DNA of 64,000 nt from Parasphingorhabdus litoris DSM 22379 (GTDB lineage Bacteria > Pseudomonadota > Alphaproteobacteria > Sphingomonadales > Sphingomonadaceae). The stretch covers positions 3,403,001-3,467,000 of the forward strand of contig NZ_CP086727.1 of NCBI RefSeq assembly GCF_020906275.1. Direction: 5' to 3'. Numbering within the stretch: position 1 is the first letter of the stretch; every line of letters starts with the position of its first letter. Made by a program: the position numbers and the translations under genes. A model generated the notes under the pieces. That model was given only the letters and a program-made list of their open reading frames with translations. It did no database searches and was not told the origin of the DNA. Below, piece by piece: positions 34,114 to 43,093 of the stretch.

Positions 34114-35601
34114 ATGCCGGATAAGGCCCAACCAAAAAAATCTACCTTGCGCGTTTTGCGATCCCTTGAGGCACACAGCTTGCTCGCCATTATTTTTGGT
34201 GGGCTGATTTATATATTGGCGGTCACGGGAACACTGTCCGTCTTCAACCATGAGCTTCAGCGATGGGAACAACCCAATGCGCCGGAAATGCAAAGCATTA
34301 GCGCGGCGGCGGCCGAACGGGCAGCCTATTCCGTCTTCCGCAGCGAAGCCGTTCCGACGACTCATCTTTATGTCACTTTCCCCCGTCCGGATTTGCCCAG
34401 GACCGTTATTACAACCGACACGCAGGCCTTTTTCGCCGACGAGGATGGGAATATTGTAGCAGAAGAAACCTTTCCATGGACGCAATTCCTGCTCGATCTG
34501 CATTATTATCTGCATATGCCGCAAATATTGGGTCTGACGATCGTCGGCGCCCTGGGCATAATGCTCATTGGCCTTTCACTATCAGGCATACTCGCCCACC
34601 CCCGGATCTTTCGGGACGCCTTTACGTTTCGACGTGGGGCAGGCCGGCTGACAACCGTTGATCTACATAACAGGCTGAGTGTCTGGACATTGCCGTTCCA
34701 TTTTTCGAACGCGCTAACCGGCTCCATATTGGGCGTCGCCAGTGTCCTTGCGTTCGCCATTGCAGCGGCTGGCTTTGATGGCGATACTGAACAAGTCTTC
34801 GCGCCGATTTTTGGCAGTGAGCCAGCGCCAAATTCTGCGCCAGCCGATATTGCGACCATCGCGAAACCGATACAACATATAGAGGAAAATTTTCCTGATA
34901 TCGATCCAACTTACTTCATAATGCACGATCCGGGCACCGCCGGACAGAATTCCCAAATCGTGGGCGAACATGGTGATCGGCTGATTTTTGGCGACTATTA
35001 TACCTATGATGCAAGCGGCAATTACAACGGCAATGTCGGCATCTCGGATGGCACGATCGGGCAGCAAATCATCGGATCTGTCTATAACGTACATTTCGGC
35101 AATTGGGGCGGATTGCCAGTCAAGCTCGCCTATCTGCTATTCGGCATTGGGCTTTGCGTGATTGTTGCATCTGGGTTGAAAATCTATTTCGCCAAACGCC
35201 GAGACAAAGGCAATTCGGCACCACGTCTGGAAGGCGCCTGGACCGCAATAATCTGGGGTACTCCTGCTGCATTGGCGCTGACATTGGTAATTGCCCTCGC
35301 GGATGTTGTGCCAGAATCTGGTCTGGTTGCCCTCTTCTGGTTGTCGCTTGTTGCAATGATTACATATGGCAGCCGCATCGGTAGCACCCGCATAAAGCCA
35401 ATACTTTTGGTGGCAACCGGGATGCTACTCACTTTGGCCATGTTCGCCCATGCCGTGCGCTATAAGGAAGCTGTTATCAGCTCGGCTGGCCTACCTATCT
35501 CGCTGAGTCTCTTTGTCTTGGCTATCGCAGCCTTTTTGCAAGCGAGTCTAGGACGCAAAAATGCTCATGCAAAGCAGGGCATCATGTTCCCAGCCGAATA
35601 G
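34114..35601 (+). CDS. PepSY-associated membrane protein, putative ferric-siderophore reductase
   Basis: 495 residues. An N-terminal membrane helix (about 24-45) begins the PepSY-TM fold, a periplasmic PepSY-like part follows, and further helices lie near 145-170 and 190-215 with a cluster of four or five at the C-terminus. Conserved histidines (LDLHYYLHMPQ, DLHNRLSVWTLPFHF) could hold heme or metal. ATG 34114 is preceded by AAGG 8 nt upstream; an in-frame GTG at 34105 lies within the ribosome site. Relatives of this family act in inner-membrane reduction of siderophore-bound iron, which fits its place behind the receptor. Activity is inferred. Confidence 0.85.
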   Translation: MPDKAQPKKSTLRVLRSLEAHSLLAIIFGGLIYILAVTGTLSVFNHELQRWEQPNAPEMQSISAAAAERAAYSVFRSEAVPTTHLYVTFPRPDLPRTVITTDTQAFFADEDGNIVAEETFPWTQFLLDLHYYLHMPQILGLTIVGALGIMLIGLSLSGILAHPRIFRDAFTFRRGAGRLTTVDLHNRLSVWTLPFHFSNALTGSILGVASVLAFAIAAAGFDGDTEQVFAPIFGSEPAPNSAPADIATIAKPIQHIEENFPDIDPTYFIMHDPGTAGQNSQIVGEHGDRLIFGDYYTYDASGNYNGNVGISDGTIGQQIIGSVYNVHFGNWGGLPVKLAYLLFGIGLCVIVASGLKIYFAKRRDKGNSAPRLEGAWTAIIWGTPAALALTLVIALADVVPESGLVALFWLSLVAMITYGSRIGSTRIKPILLVATGMLLTLAMFAHAVRYKEAVISSAGLPISLSLFVLAIAAFLQASLGRKNAHAKQGIMFPAE

Positions 35602-35956
35602 CTGCAGGACGATTCAGAAGTTTATATTTTGGGATCAAAAACCGGAGTCTGTCGAAAATATCTGGTGCAGAAGAGGACTCGCTTCTTAATACTATATAGT
35701 TATATTCAAAAGACTATTTCAATTTCATATTGAAAGAGGCCCCCAATGTGGCCCCCAACTTCGCTGTCCTAGAAATTGGTTGTTGAAAAGCGTCTATCAG
35801 TGTTGGTCACAAATACACTTTCAGCCTACTAATCGCAATATTCAATATCAGCGCTGTGGAAAATAGGGAGGGTAACGCTCTAATCGACAATTACTTATCA
35901 ACTTGGCTTCCCGGTTAATGCAATGCCCTCCCTGCTCAACTAATTGCACTCTTTTT

Positions 35957-36229
35957 TTATTCGCGAGTCACCTTACCAGCACTGCGCCCAGAATTGTTTA
36001 TCGCCCTGGAAGGAGTCTTTTGTTGGCCCAAATTAGGGTTTTTAGGTCGTGAATTTTTCAAGCAACGTGAGTAGTTTTTTGATCGAGCAGAACAACTTTG
36101 CGCTGCCGCTCCGCCACAATTTTGCTTCAAGATATAATCACATGGACCGCGCGCTTGTGAGGCCGTCGACGGAACCATTATGATTCCAATCGCGAATACT
36201 GACGATACAATTAATTTAGTCTGTTTAAT
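35957..36229 (-). CDS. Possible small secreted Cys-rich peptide without canonical start
   Basis: Read from 36229 the frame begins with ATT and gives a signal-peptide-like stretch (IKQTKLIVSSVFAIGIIM) ending at an ASQA-type cleavage site. A mature part with four cysteines follows (CDYILKQNC, SCSARSKNYSRC) and then a basic tail, about 90 residues in all. A TAGGAG ribosome-site-like sequence lies at 36231-36236, but no ATG, GTG or TTG occurs in frame before the in-frame ATG at 36178, which would lose the signal. It is either a real gene with a rare start or a decayed one. I recognise no family. Confidence 0.35.
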   Translation of the reverse strand: MKQTKLIVSSVFAIGIIMVPSTASQARGPCDYILKQNCGGAAAQSCSARSKNYSRCLKNSRPKNPNLGQQKTPSRAINNSGRSAGKVTRE

Positions 36230-36261
36230 TCTCCTAATACCAGACCAAATTTAGTCTGTTT
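36213..36261. repeat. Duplicated 14-mer AATTTAGTCTGTTT
   Basis: Exact copies at 36213-36226 and 36248-36261, 35 bp start to start. They overlap the presumed leader of the small Cys-rich frame and could be operator half-sites. Confidence 0.5.
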
Positions 36262-36490
36262 CGAGACTTTATTGGAGATGATTATTTTGCACCCGTGATG
36301 GAAATCACGCTCAGATATCTTGGATAAGAAACAAGGTATAAAATTAAAATGAGTCAAACTATTCCATCTGACACGAGACACCCAAGTTATTGTTTAAAAA
36401 ACGTGACAACTCGAAAATTGAGTCATATTATTTCGACTATTAGTAAAGTTCGTGGCCAAAGTGATTGAAGAATGAGGATGACGTATAGGG

Positions 36491-38068
36491 GTGGTTATTA
36501 GATCCGAATTGGAAAGTACGGAATTTCGTGCGTTTGTTAGCTACAGCCACTCTGATGCGGCGATTGCAAAAAAAATCCACCGGAAAATGGAAGCCTACAA
36601 GCTTCCCAAATTGCTGCGCGACATGCAATCGGGCGGTACCAAAGACGGCAGATTGGGTCAGCTGTTCCGCGACCGGGAGGATTTGCCAGCGGCTCTGGAT
36701 CTTTCGAAATCGGTGAAGGCGGCTTTGGCACAATCCCAAGTACTCATAGTCCTGTGCTCACCCAATGCCAAAAACTCACCCTGGGTTGCAAAAGAGATTG
36801 AACTTTTTCGCGAGTTGCATCCGGATCGCCCGATATTGGCAGCGTTGGTTGCAGGTGAACCAGACGAAGCATTCCCGCCAGCCTTGATACAAGAAGGCGA
36901 ACCTCTTGCAGCTGATTTGCGCAAAGAAGGCGATGGCTGGCGACTAGGGTTGTTCAAGCTGATTGCGGGGGTTGCAGAAGTCCCTCTTGACGCCCTCGTT
37001 CAACGCGATGCCCAGCGCCAGTTTCGTAGCGTGATGGCCGTCACGCTCGCTACCACAATTGGCCTGCTAACAATGATTGGAATGACATACTACGCAATCC
37101 AACAGCGCAATGAAGCGCAGCATCAACAAGCCCAAGCCGAAGCGTTGATCGAGTTCATGCTGACCGATCTACGCGGGAGTCTGAAGGGTGTTGGGCGGCT
37201 TGATATCATGACTGCCGTTAATGAAAAAACGATGGACTACTATGAGGCGCAAGGCGATCTATCGACCCTGTCAGCCGAGAGCCTTGCTCTGCGCGCACGC
37301 AATCTGCACGGCTGGGGTGAGATTGATGAAAAACGGGGAGATATGAACGCTGCTTTTGAAAAATTCAGCGAAGCGCACCGTGTTACCGAAGCTTTGCTGG
37401 CAAAGGATCCATCCAATCACGAACGTATTTTCACTCATGCACAGAGCGAAAATTGGCTTAGCCATCTGGCTTATTGGGGAAAGGACTTTGAAGAGGCTAA
37501 ATCACGAACAGCCAAAAACAAAGCACTCATTTCCAGATTGATGAAGGCACCCCAAAAGAAGCCCGATTGGGCACGTCATGCTGGTTATAGCTATGGTGCA
37601 GATTGTGCCCGGCTTGTTGCCGCAGATGACAAACCGAAGGCCGCGCTCAAGGAATGCTCTCAGGCATTGGATCATATCAAGACGCTCATCAAAATTGCGC
37701 CGGATGACAAACAAGCGATATCCGACCTCGCTAATCGCCACGCATGGCTATCAGATGCCTATTTCGCCGATGGCCAGGATGACAAGGGATTTGTTCATCG
37801 CGGTGAGCAGCTGCGGCTTGTCAAATCACTGGTTGAAGGTAATCCCGAAAATCGAAGCTGGCAGGAACAATGGGCCGCAACACAAATGAGCTATGCCCAG
37901 CTACTGATGGGTCATCAGCGAGATTCAGAAGCATTAGAATATGCAAAGAGAGCGTACAAGATTGCCAACGAATTGGCCTCGCTTGACCCTGACAATAGCA
38001 GATACATGATCTGGAAAGAGCGTACAGAGAAGTTGATAAAATTGAAGGAGATAGAGAATGACAAGTGA
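36491..38068 (+). CDS. TIR domain protein with membrane anchor and TPR-like C-terminus
   Basis: 525 residues. The TIR domain spans about 11-135 (AFVSYSHSDAAIA, FRDREDLPAA, VLIVLCSPNAKNSPWVAKEIE); the glutamate expected to be catalytic in NAD-cleaving TIR domains is present (E102 in WVAKEI). A membrane helix lies at about 181-203, followed by a helical region with TPR-like repeats to the end. The start is taken as GTG 36491; its ribosome site is poor. It overlaps the next gene by 11 bp and leads a three-gene operon. Known bacterial TIR proteins act in phage defence by NAD cleavage or as signalling adaptors; which applies here is not shown. Confidence 0.85.
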   Translation: MVIRSELESTEFRAFVSYSHSDAAIAKKIHRKMEAYKLPKLLRDMQSGGTKDGRLGQLFRDREDLPAALDLSKSVKAALAQSQVLIVLCSPNAKNSPWVAKEIELFRELHPDRPILAALVAGEPDEAFPPALIQEGEPLAADLRKEGDGWRLGLFKLIAGVAEVPLDALVQRDAQRQFRSVMAVTLATTIGLLTMIGMTYYAIQQRNEAQHQQAQAEALIEFMLTDLRGSLKGVGRLDIMTAVNEKTMDYYEAQGDLSTLSAESLALRARNLHGWGEIDEKRGDMNAAFEKFSEAHRVTEALLAKDPSNHERIFTHAQSENWLSHLAYWGKDFEEAKSRTAKNKALISRLMKAPQKKPDWARHAGYSYGADCARLVAADDKPKAALKECSQALDHIKTLIKIAPDDKQAISDLANRHAWLSDAYFADGQDDKGFVHRGEQLRLVKSLVEGNPENRSWQEQWAATQMSYAQLLMGHQRDSEALEYAKRAYKIANELASLDPDNSRYMIWKERTEKLIKLKEIENDK

Positions 38069-38609
38069 AGCCTACAATCCGTATCTAACAATTTATCTTG
38101 AGGTCAGAGAAGACAAGGCCGGAATCTATTACAAGAATTTTCTACCAGAACCTTATCTATCAGAGCCCGAATTCAAGGATGGTCTTAAGAAAATTATAAT
38201 GAACAATGGGCATACCGGGGCGGTTCGAAGTCCAAGGCCCAACCTGGATAGTCGAAGGAACACGACAAGAGCATCGATATTATGCAACGGTACGGATACA
38301 GAATTCGTTCTCTACATACCAAAAGGCACAGGTTCCTTTGACCTGAATATCGTGCCATTTTCCAATTTCGATAACGATATAATTGGAAATCTGAGATTGT
38401 ATTATGTTGATAGTGGAAAGTTGCACGAGGTTAGTACATTTTCTGGAAACCCAGATGTGCAGTCCCAATTGGCTGTTTTCTCCTACTCCGGAAAGAAGGC
38501 TTCAAGCGATAGGGGCACGCCTTATACGAAGGTGTTTGACATCAATGCAAAGGACCCTCGATTATTTCCCGGAAGCGGTGATATCGGACACCCTGGTGGC
38601 AACGACTAA
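38058..38609 (+). CDS. Unknown protein encoded within the TIR operon
   Basis: 183 residues, no signal peptide or membrane segment. AAGGAGAT lies 6 nt before ATG 38058 inside the end of the TIR gene, so translation is probably coupled. The sequence is beta-rich with a Gly/Asp-rich end (LFPGSGDIGHPGGND). I recognise no family. Tight packing between the TIR gene and the TPR/SLOG-like gene suggests it is a component of the same system, perhaps a sensor, effector or substrate. Confidence 0.7.
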   Translation: MTSEAYNPYLTIYLEVREDKAGIYYKNFLPEPYLSEPEFKDGLKKIIMNNGHTGAVRSPRPNLDSRRNTTRASILCNGTDTEFVLYIPKGTGSFDLNIVPFSNFDNDIIGNLRLYYVDSGKLHEVSTFSGNPDVQSQLAVFSYSGKKASSDRGTPYTKVFDINAKDPRLFPGSGDIGHPGGND

Positions 38610-40118
38610 TTGACCAGAACGATTCCCACCACCCTATCCCAAATCCTATCCCTAGCCCGTGCCGGATCTCCGGGGCAGGCTTGGGCTTTGTTTGTGGCGG
38701 AGGGTTGGGAACGCGAAACTAGTGATCCAAAAGCGCTGACGCTAAAAGGCCGCTTGCTTAAAGATCAAGCCAAAGCGGCAGATGGTGCGGATCGCCATAG
38801 GCTTTATGAAAAAGCCGCTGCAGCTTATGTAGCTGCGGCGGACATCCGCACTGACAGCTATCCGCTCATTAACGCAGCAGCGCTGGCTCTGCTTGGCGAT
38901 GATCCAGCACGCTCCGCGGAGCTCGCCGCACAAGTGCTGGCCATGGTCGATGGTGACCCTGACGAAGGCGAAAACGCCTATTGGCGGGAGGCGACACGAG
39001 CAGAAGCATTGCTGCTCATGGGCCTTGAAGATCAAGCACAACGATCGCTGGCTGAGGGCATTGCCAGGTTGCCTCATGCATGGGAAGATCATGCTGCGAC
39101 TATCGGCCAATTTGCACTAATCCTATCCGAAAAAAATCGTGATTCCAGTTGGTTAGACCGATATCGGCCGCCCTGCAGTGTTCATTTTAGCGGGATGATC
39201 AGGCTACAAGAAAATGACAATGGGGCGCTGCGGGCAATCCGCAATTTTATTGAAGAGGAACAACCCGGCTTTGCCTATGGCGCCCTCGCCGCTGGATCAG
39301 ACCTATTATTCGCGCAAGCCTTTCTGGATCATACAGACAAAAATCAAACCGCAGCAGAATTGCACGTCATTCTCCCCTTCCCGATTGACCAGTTCCGCGA
39401 TCTGTCGGTTCGCCCCTTTGGCGATGAATGGCTTACCAAATTTGATGCAGCATTGGCGCGAGCCGAAACAATAGAGATTTTGGGTCTTGATGACCCACCT
39501 TTAGAACTCGCAGTGGAAATTGCCGATCGCATGGCGATGGGGCTGGCTGTTCGCAATGCGCGCAACCTTCAAAGCACGGCTAAAGCTGTTACTATTGCCG
39601 GCGCCAGCGAAAAGTTGCCGTCGCAACTGACGTTATGGGGAGATTCCGGAAAGGAATTGATTGTCATTGAAGGCAAAAGAAAACGAACGTCAGTCGGCGA
39701 GTTTGAGCCTGAGCAAACCAGCCAGTCATTGGGTACATTGATTTGGATTAGTAACAGTGATTCTGCCGAGATCATGCGGCTACTAGGGTATAACCTAACC
39801 TTGCACTCCCAAGGAAAGGGACATTGGTTTGCGTCTAACGATCAAAATCAAGCTTATGATCTGGGGATGTTGATCGCTCAGTCCAAACAGGAAGAAGTGC
39901 GGGTAGCGATGGTGTACGATATCATGGATACTGGCCTTCCTTCTCAGAATCTGTTGCGCCGAGCGGAGGTTTTAGCCAGCGTTTCACAATCCGGCGTGCT
40001 CATAACCGATCAACTCGGCGCAATGTCCCTGACATTGATCGGCTGTGCGCAATCGATCGAGGAAATTGGTGAGTTAAAAACCGTCTGGGGCTCTCAGCCG
40101 CTTTGGCGAATCTTCTAA
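38610..40118 (+). CDS. TPR / SLOG-like / degenerate cyclase-like protein
   Basis: 502 residues starting at TTG directly behind the previous stop (TAA-TTG). Residues about 10-175 are helical and TPR-like. About 185-300 contain FSGMIRLQEN, YGALAAGSDLLFAQAFLD, ELHVILPFPIDQFRDLSV and a closing RAE segment, the pattern of the Rossmann-like SLOG/LOG-type domain often found next to nucleotide cyclases in such proteins. The last ~150 residues resemble a class III cyclase homology domain (RRAEVLASVSQSGVLITDQLGAM...PLWRIF), but the usual metal-binding aspartates at its start are absent (IWISNSDSAEI). It may sense a nucleotide made by a partner. Domain calls are by eye. Confidence 0.7.
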   Translation: MTRTIPTTLSQILSLARAGSPGQAWALFVAEGWERETSDPKALTLKGRLLKDQAKAADGADRHRLYEKAAAAYVAAADIRTDSYPLINAAALALLGDDPARSAELAAQVLAMVDGDPDEGENAYWREATRAEALLLMGLEDQAQRSLAEGIARLPHAWEDHAATIGQFALILSEKNRDSSWLDRYRPPCSVHFSGMIRLQENDNGALRAIRNFIEEEQPGFAYGALAAGSDLLFAQAFLDHTDKNQTAAELHVILPFPIDQFRDLSVRPFGDEWLTKFDAALARAETIEILGLDDPPLELAVEIADRMAMGLAVRNARNLQSTAKAVTIAGASEKLPSQLTLWGDSGKELIVIEGKRKRTSVGEFEPEQTSQSLGTLIWISNSDSAEIMRLLGYNLTLHSQGKGHWFASNDQNQAYDLGMLIAQSKQEEVRVAMVYDIMDTGLPSQNLLRRAEVLASVSQSGVLITDQLGAMSLTLIGCAQSIEEIGELKTVWGSQPLWRIF

Positions 40119-40130
40119 GTCATGTGATAT

Positions 40131-40787
40131 TTATACGACCAAAGACTCCAACAGGCCTCTTGAGATAATTTCTAAACGCCTCTTGTCACGCTCTATTATT
40201 CCTCGGCGCACCAATGCGTTAATGGCCCTGGATGCTGTCTCTCTAGTTGTTTGCGCGGTCAAAGCGAGCGCCGCAATAACGGGCGGCGGTGATGCTTGAT
40301 CATTTTCATCGACTAGCCGCAGTAGTTCCCGGTAAACACGGCCGGTTGCAGTCAACGTTACATGCGAAGCCAAACGGTCTAATATGGCGTTAAACTGATT
40401 ACCCAATATCTTGGATAGGCCGGCACCAAGACTAGGATAGGTCCGCAGCAATTCATGCAGATCGTTAGAAGGGATTTGCAAGGCGGTAAGGCTGCCATAA
40501 ACTTTTATGTCCATATTACTCTCGGTTTCTTCTGGAAATGCGCCCAATATTTCGCCAGGACCATGGGTGGCCAAAAGCGTAATTTGGCCTTCATATCCGA
40601 TTATCTGTAGCTGAGCTTTTCCATCAAGAATGAGCCAGATCTGCGAATTTTTGTCGCCCTGATGCACAAGAATATCTTTGTGGTCGAAAGCCTGGGGCGC
40701 CATTGCGGCATCCAGCGCTTGTGCGACTTCCGGCGTGCAATTCAAGAAAGCCATTAGTGCCGATACTTGCTCGCTATTTTGCATCAT
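40131..40787 (-). CDS. Crp/Fnr-family transcriptional regulator
   Basis: 218 residues: an N-terminal cyclic-nucleotide-binding-type beta barrel (LVHQGDKNSQIWLILDGKAQLQ, HGPGEILGAFPEE) and a C-terminal winged helix (LTAQTTRETASRAINALVRRGII) with the recognition helix. No cysteine cluster of the FNR type is visible, and the phosphate-binding-cassette residues are not clearly those of Crp. ATG 40787 or 40784 is preceded by GGGGG; the frame extends to a TTG at 40796 lacking a ribosome site. It faces the TIR operon tail to tail with 12 bp between stops, so a link is possible but unproven. Confidence 0.88.
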   Translation of the reverse strand: MMQNSEQVSALMAFLNCTPEVAQALDAAMAPQAFDHKDILVHQGDKNSQIWLILDGKAQLQIIGYEGQITLLATHGPGEILGAFPEETESNMDIKVYGSLTALQIPSNDLHELLRTYPSLGAGLSKILGNQFNAILDRLASHVTLTATGRVYRELLRLVDENDQASPPPVIAALALTAQTTRETASRAINALVRRGIIERDKRRLEIISRGLLESLVV

Positions 40788-41052
40788 CCCCCACAACTAT
40801 TAGATAAACTGTGATCATTGTAGAATGGACTATACTTACAGTGCCTATGTCTTCGCGCAACAATGATGAACTTATTGAATCTGCATCGCATCATAATTTA
40901 TCGAACTAGCCCCATTTTGAAAAAGCAATCTAGTTCCAAATATGGCCTCGAAACCGTGATTTGTATCACGAGTTCACGACCAACATTTCCCGTAGTGAAC
41001 ATTGATATCAATACAACGCAATATGCTTGTCTTGACTTGAAGGGGAAAATTT

Positions 41053-42756
41053 ATGGGGTGCAATGTCACAGGATCAAAGCCAACGGGTGGGTGCAATCGA
41101 GCAGCAGGATTGTTGCGCAGTTCTTCCATTTTGGCGGCAGCGTTTCTAATATGTTCAGGAGCGGCTGCAAAACCATCCGAAAGTAAAAATCAAGATGTCG
41201 CTCAAAGGATAGAAGCTCTTGAGAAAGCTATCGAGGCTCTAAAGGCAGATCTCCCTCAAAAAAACGACAAAGTTGGTCAGGTTGATAATGCGTCGTTAGT
41301 CAGCAATGAAGTAGATGACACCAAAAACCGAGTTGGTATTTGTGGGATGGCGAGTAAACGAGATTTCGATCTTGCCTTTGCTGATCCTAACAAAATCGTA
41401 GAGTGTGATTTCAATTCGGAAGTGGCGCGAACTAAAGTCGAGCAAGCTAGGCGTGAAGCGACTCTTCTAAGTCAACAATTAGACAATTACTCTGGAATAT
41501 CTGGGCGCGTGAACCAAGCCTTGGGATTTCGAGGCGCAGTAAATTTCAACGGCGGCGATGAAGCTTCTATTTCATACAGTCACGGCATTAAGGGCCGCAA
41601 AATAGGAAAGGACAATGACTATCAACGGCCGATTCTGAAGAAAATAACAGGCATAATTTCAACACCGATTAGCAGTGGAAAAAACAGGTTGATCGACCTT
41701 AACAATGGGTTCGATGTTACGCCCGGAACTTCTTTTAAATTGGCATTTGATTATCAGGCTTATGAAAAAGAATCCAATCCAGATGTCTATATAAGAACCG
41801 TAAAGTTTCTCAACTCAGCTCGTGAAGCTTGTGAAAAAAGTAAAGCACCAGCCGTTACTTCTCAAGTCTGGGAGAAACGCAGGTCCTTCGTATCGCAATA
41901 TACCGATCAAGACGTCCATGAGGTTTTGAAATTAGCAAAACCGGGAACACAAAAATGTATGGATCATCACTTGATCAACTGGATTTTCAAAACAAAGACA
42001 GTCAAGAAAAAAGAAGTCCTGATCAACAAAGAATTGGCAGGACAGTACATCAACCTTTTTTGGACTGCTGCAGATGAAGTACCAATTCCTCAGTTGGGGT
42101 GGGGAGTCTCTGTTGAATATGCCCCGAGAGATTTCAACTATTTGCAAGCTACATTTCCTGTTGATGCAGACGGAAATCGTTCGTTTGATCGGACAACAAC
42201 GTTGATCAAAGATCCGGCAACCGACAAAGCGTTCAAACAATCGACGGATAACTGGGTTTTAGAAGGATATGGGTCTGCATTCAAAAAGCTATATGGATCA
42301 AAGCGCCCTAAAATTGGCGTTTACGCCGAAGGCATCATGGGAATTGCATCAGTTAAATACTCGAGCGCATATGATTTTCCTGCAGATGCGAAAGGTATCA
42401 CCGTCTGCAATATTGAAAATCCCTTAATAATATTAGCGGATTGCAATTCCTTAAACATCGACAAGCCTAGAAAACGGAGCGGATTTTCAGGGGGGCTGGA
42501 AGGAAGATTGATTTTCAGGAATTTCCCGGTTGTCGATTTGGTCGGCTTCGCACCCAAGTTTGAATATCGGTTTGATGATGGCTTGAAGTCACTTGACCTT
42601 CCTCTTTATGTGTCCGCGAATGACAAAGGGCTCGGTACCAGCGGTATCAGGGTTCAGGGAAATTGGGGTGGAAGAGATTTACTAGGAAATTCTAGAAAGA
42701 AGGATTGGGGGCTTTCCATATTCTATAGTGCTTCACTCGATTTTCTGGTCAATTAG
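41053..42756 (+). CDS. Putative outer-membrane beta-barrel protein with coiled coil
   Basis: 567 residues. A hydrophobic signal-like segment (about 21-39, LRSSSILAAAFLICSGAAA), a short coiled coil (about 47-65, RIEALEKAIEALKADL), then a long region of alternating polar and hydrophobic strands typical of an outer-membrane or secreted beta protein. GAAGGGGA lies 7 nt before ATG 41053. The gene is AT-rich with codon use unlike the metabolic genes around, suggesting recent acquisition. I do not recognise the family. Confidence 0.65.
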   Translation: MGCNVTGSKPTGGCNRAAGLLRSSSILAAAFLICSGAAAKPSESKNQDVAQRIEALEKAIEALKADLPQKNDKVGQVDNASLVSNEVDDTKNRVGICGMASKRDFDLAFADPNKIVECDFNSEVARTKVEQARREATLLSQQLDNYSGISGRVNQALGFRGAVNFNGGDEASISYSHGIKGRKIGKDNDYQRPILKKITGIISTPISSGKNRLIDLNNGFDVTPGTSFKLAFDYQAYEKESNPDVYIRTVKFLNSAREACEKSKAPAVTSQVWEKRRSFVSQYTDQDVHEVLKLAKPGTQKCMDHHLINWIFKTKTVKKKEVLINKELAGQYINLFWTAADEVPIPQLGWGVSVEYAPRDFNYLQATFPVDADGNRSFDRTTTLIKDPATDKAFKQSTDNWVLEGYGSAFKKLYGSKRPKIGVYAEGIMGIASVKYSSAYDFPADAKGITVCNIENPLIILADCNSLNIDKPRKRSGFSGGLEGRLIFRNFPVVDLVGFAPKFEYRFDDGLKSLDLPLYVSANDKGLGTSGIRVQGNWGGRDLLGNSRKKDWGLSIFYSASLDFLVN

Positions 42757-42793
42757 TCAGAAACATAAACAAACAATCTGTTTTGAAAGAGGG

Positions 42794-42967
42794 GTGATTA
42801 TAAGTTTTCCTGAGATCATAGCTGCATTGATTGCCGCCGACATAGGGTTTAAACATTTGAAAACCGTGCAATGTACGGAAGCTATTTGGGAAAGCGGTCG
42901 TGGCAGCCCGACTTTATTCCGACAACAACTCAATCGCTACTCTCGCACGGCAGACTTGATTGAATGA
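42794..42967 (+). pseudogene. Possible fragment of a glucosaminidase/lysozyme-like gene
   Basis: A short frame of about 57 codons reads ...AALIAADIGF...VQCTEAIWESGRGSPTLFRQQLN..., which resembles the active-site region of bacterial or phage glucosaminidase domains (A-x-x-E-S-G-x-G), then stops. No ribosome site is spaced properly and the rest of such an enzyme is missing. It may be debris of a phage or mobile-element lysis gene. Weak call. Confidence 0.3.
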
Positions 42968-43093
42968 GATTCTACCATTGGGCATCTCAATATTGGATTT
43001 CCGCCAATTTCCTGCTCGCCTGTTCGATACGAAGTGCTGAATCGCTTCAATCTATTAGGCCAATATGCGCCAGCTGATGTATGCATCGGGGCG

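Larger units (their letters stand above)
35602..36490. other. AT-rich intergenic region with short repeats and possible small peptides
   Basis: Nearly 900 bp without a standard gene. It contains a 7-bp-stem inverted repeat (35717-35735), a doubled GGCCCCCAA (35738-35746 and 35750-35758), a possible Cys-rich secreted peptide on the minus strand, a duplicated 14-mer, and a 39-codon open frame (36349-36468, plus) without a good ribosome site. The composition contrasts with the flanks and suggests an accessory junction. Confidence 0.5.

Noticed and set aside
35738..35758. Doubled GGCCCCCAA as an attachment site
   Set aside because: Only 9 bp, no tRNA or integrase beside it and no matching copy recognised at the other side of the island.
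42728..42967. 79-codon frame starting inside the outer-membrane-like gene as an intact gene
   Set aside because: Its first part overlaps the preceding gene out of frame; only the later part shows a protein-like pattern, recorded as a fragment.
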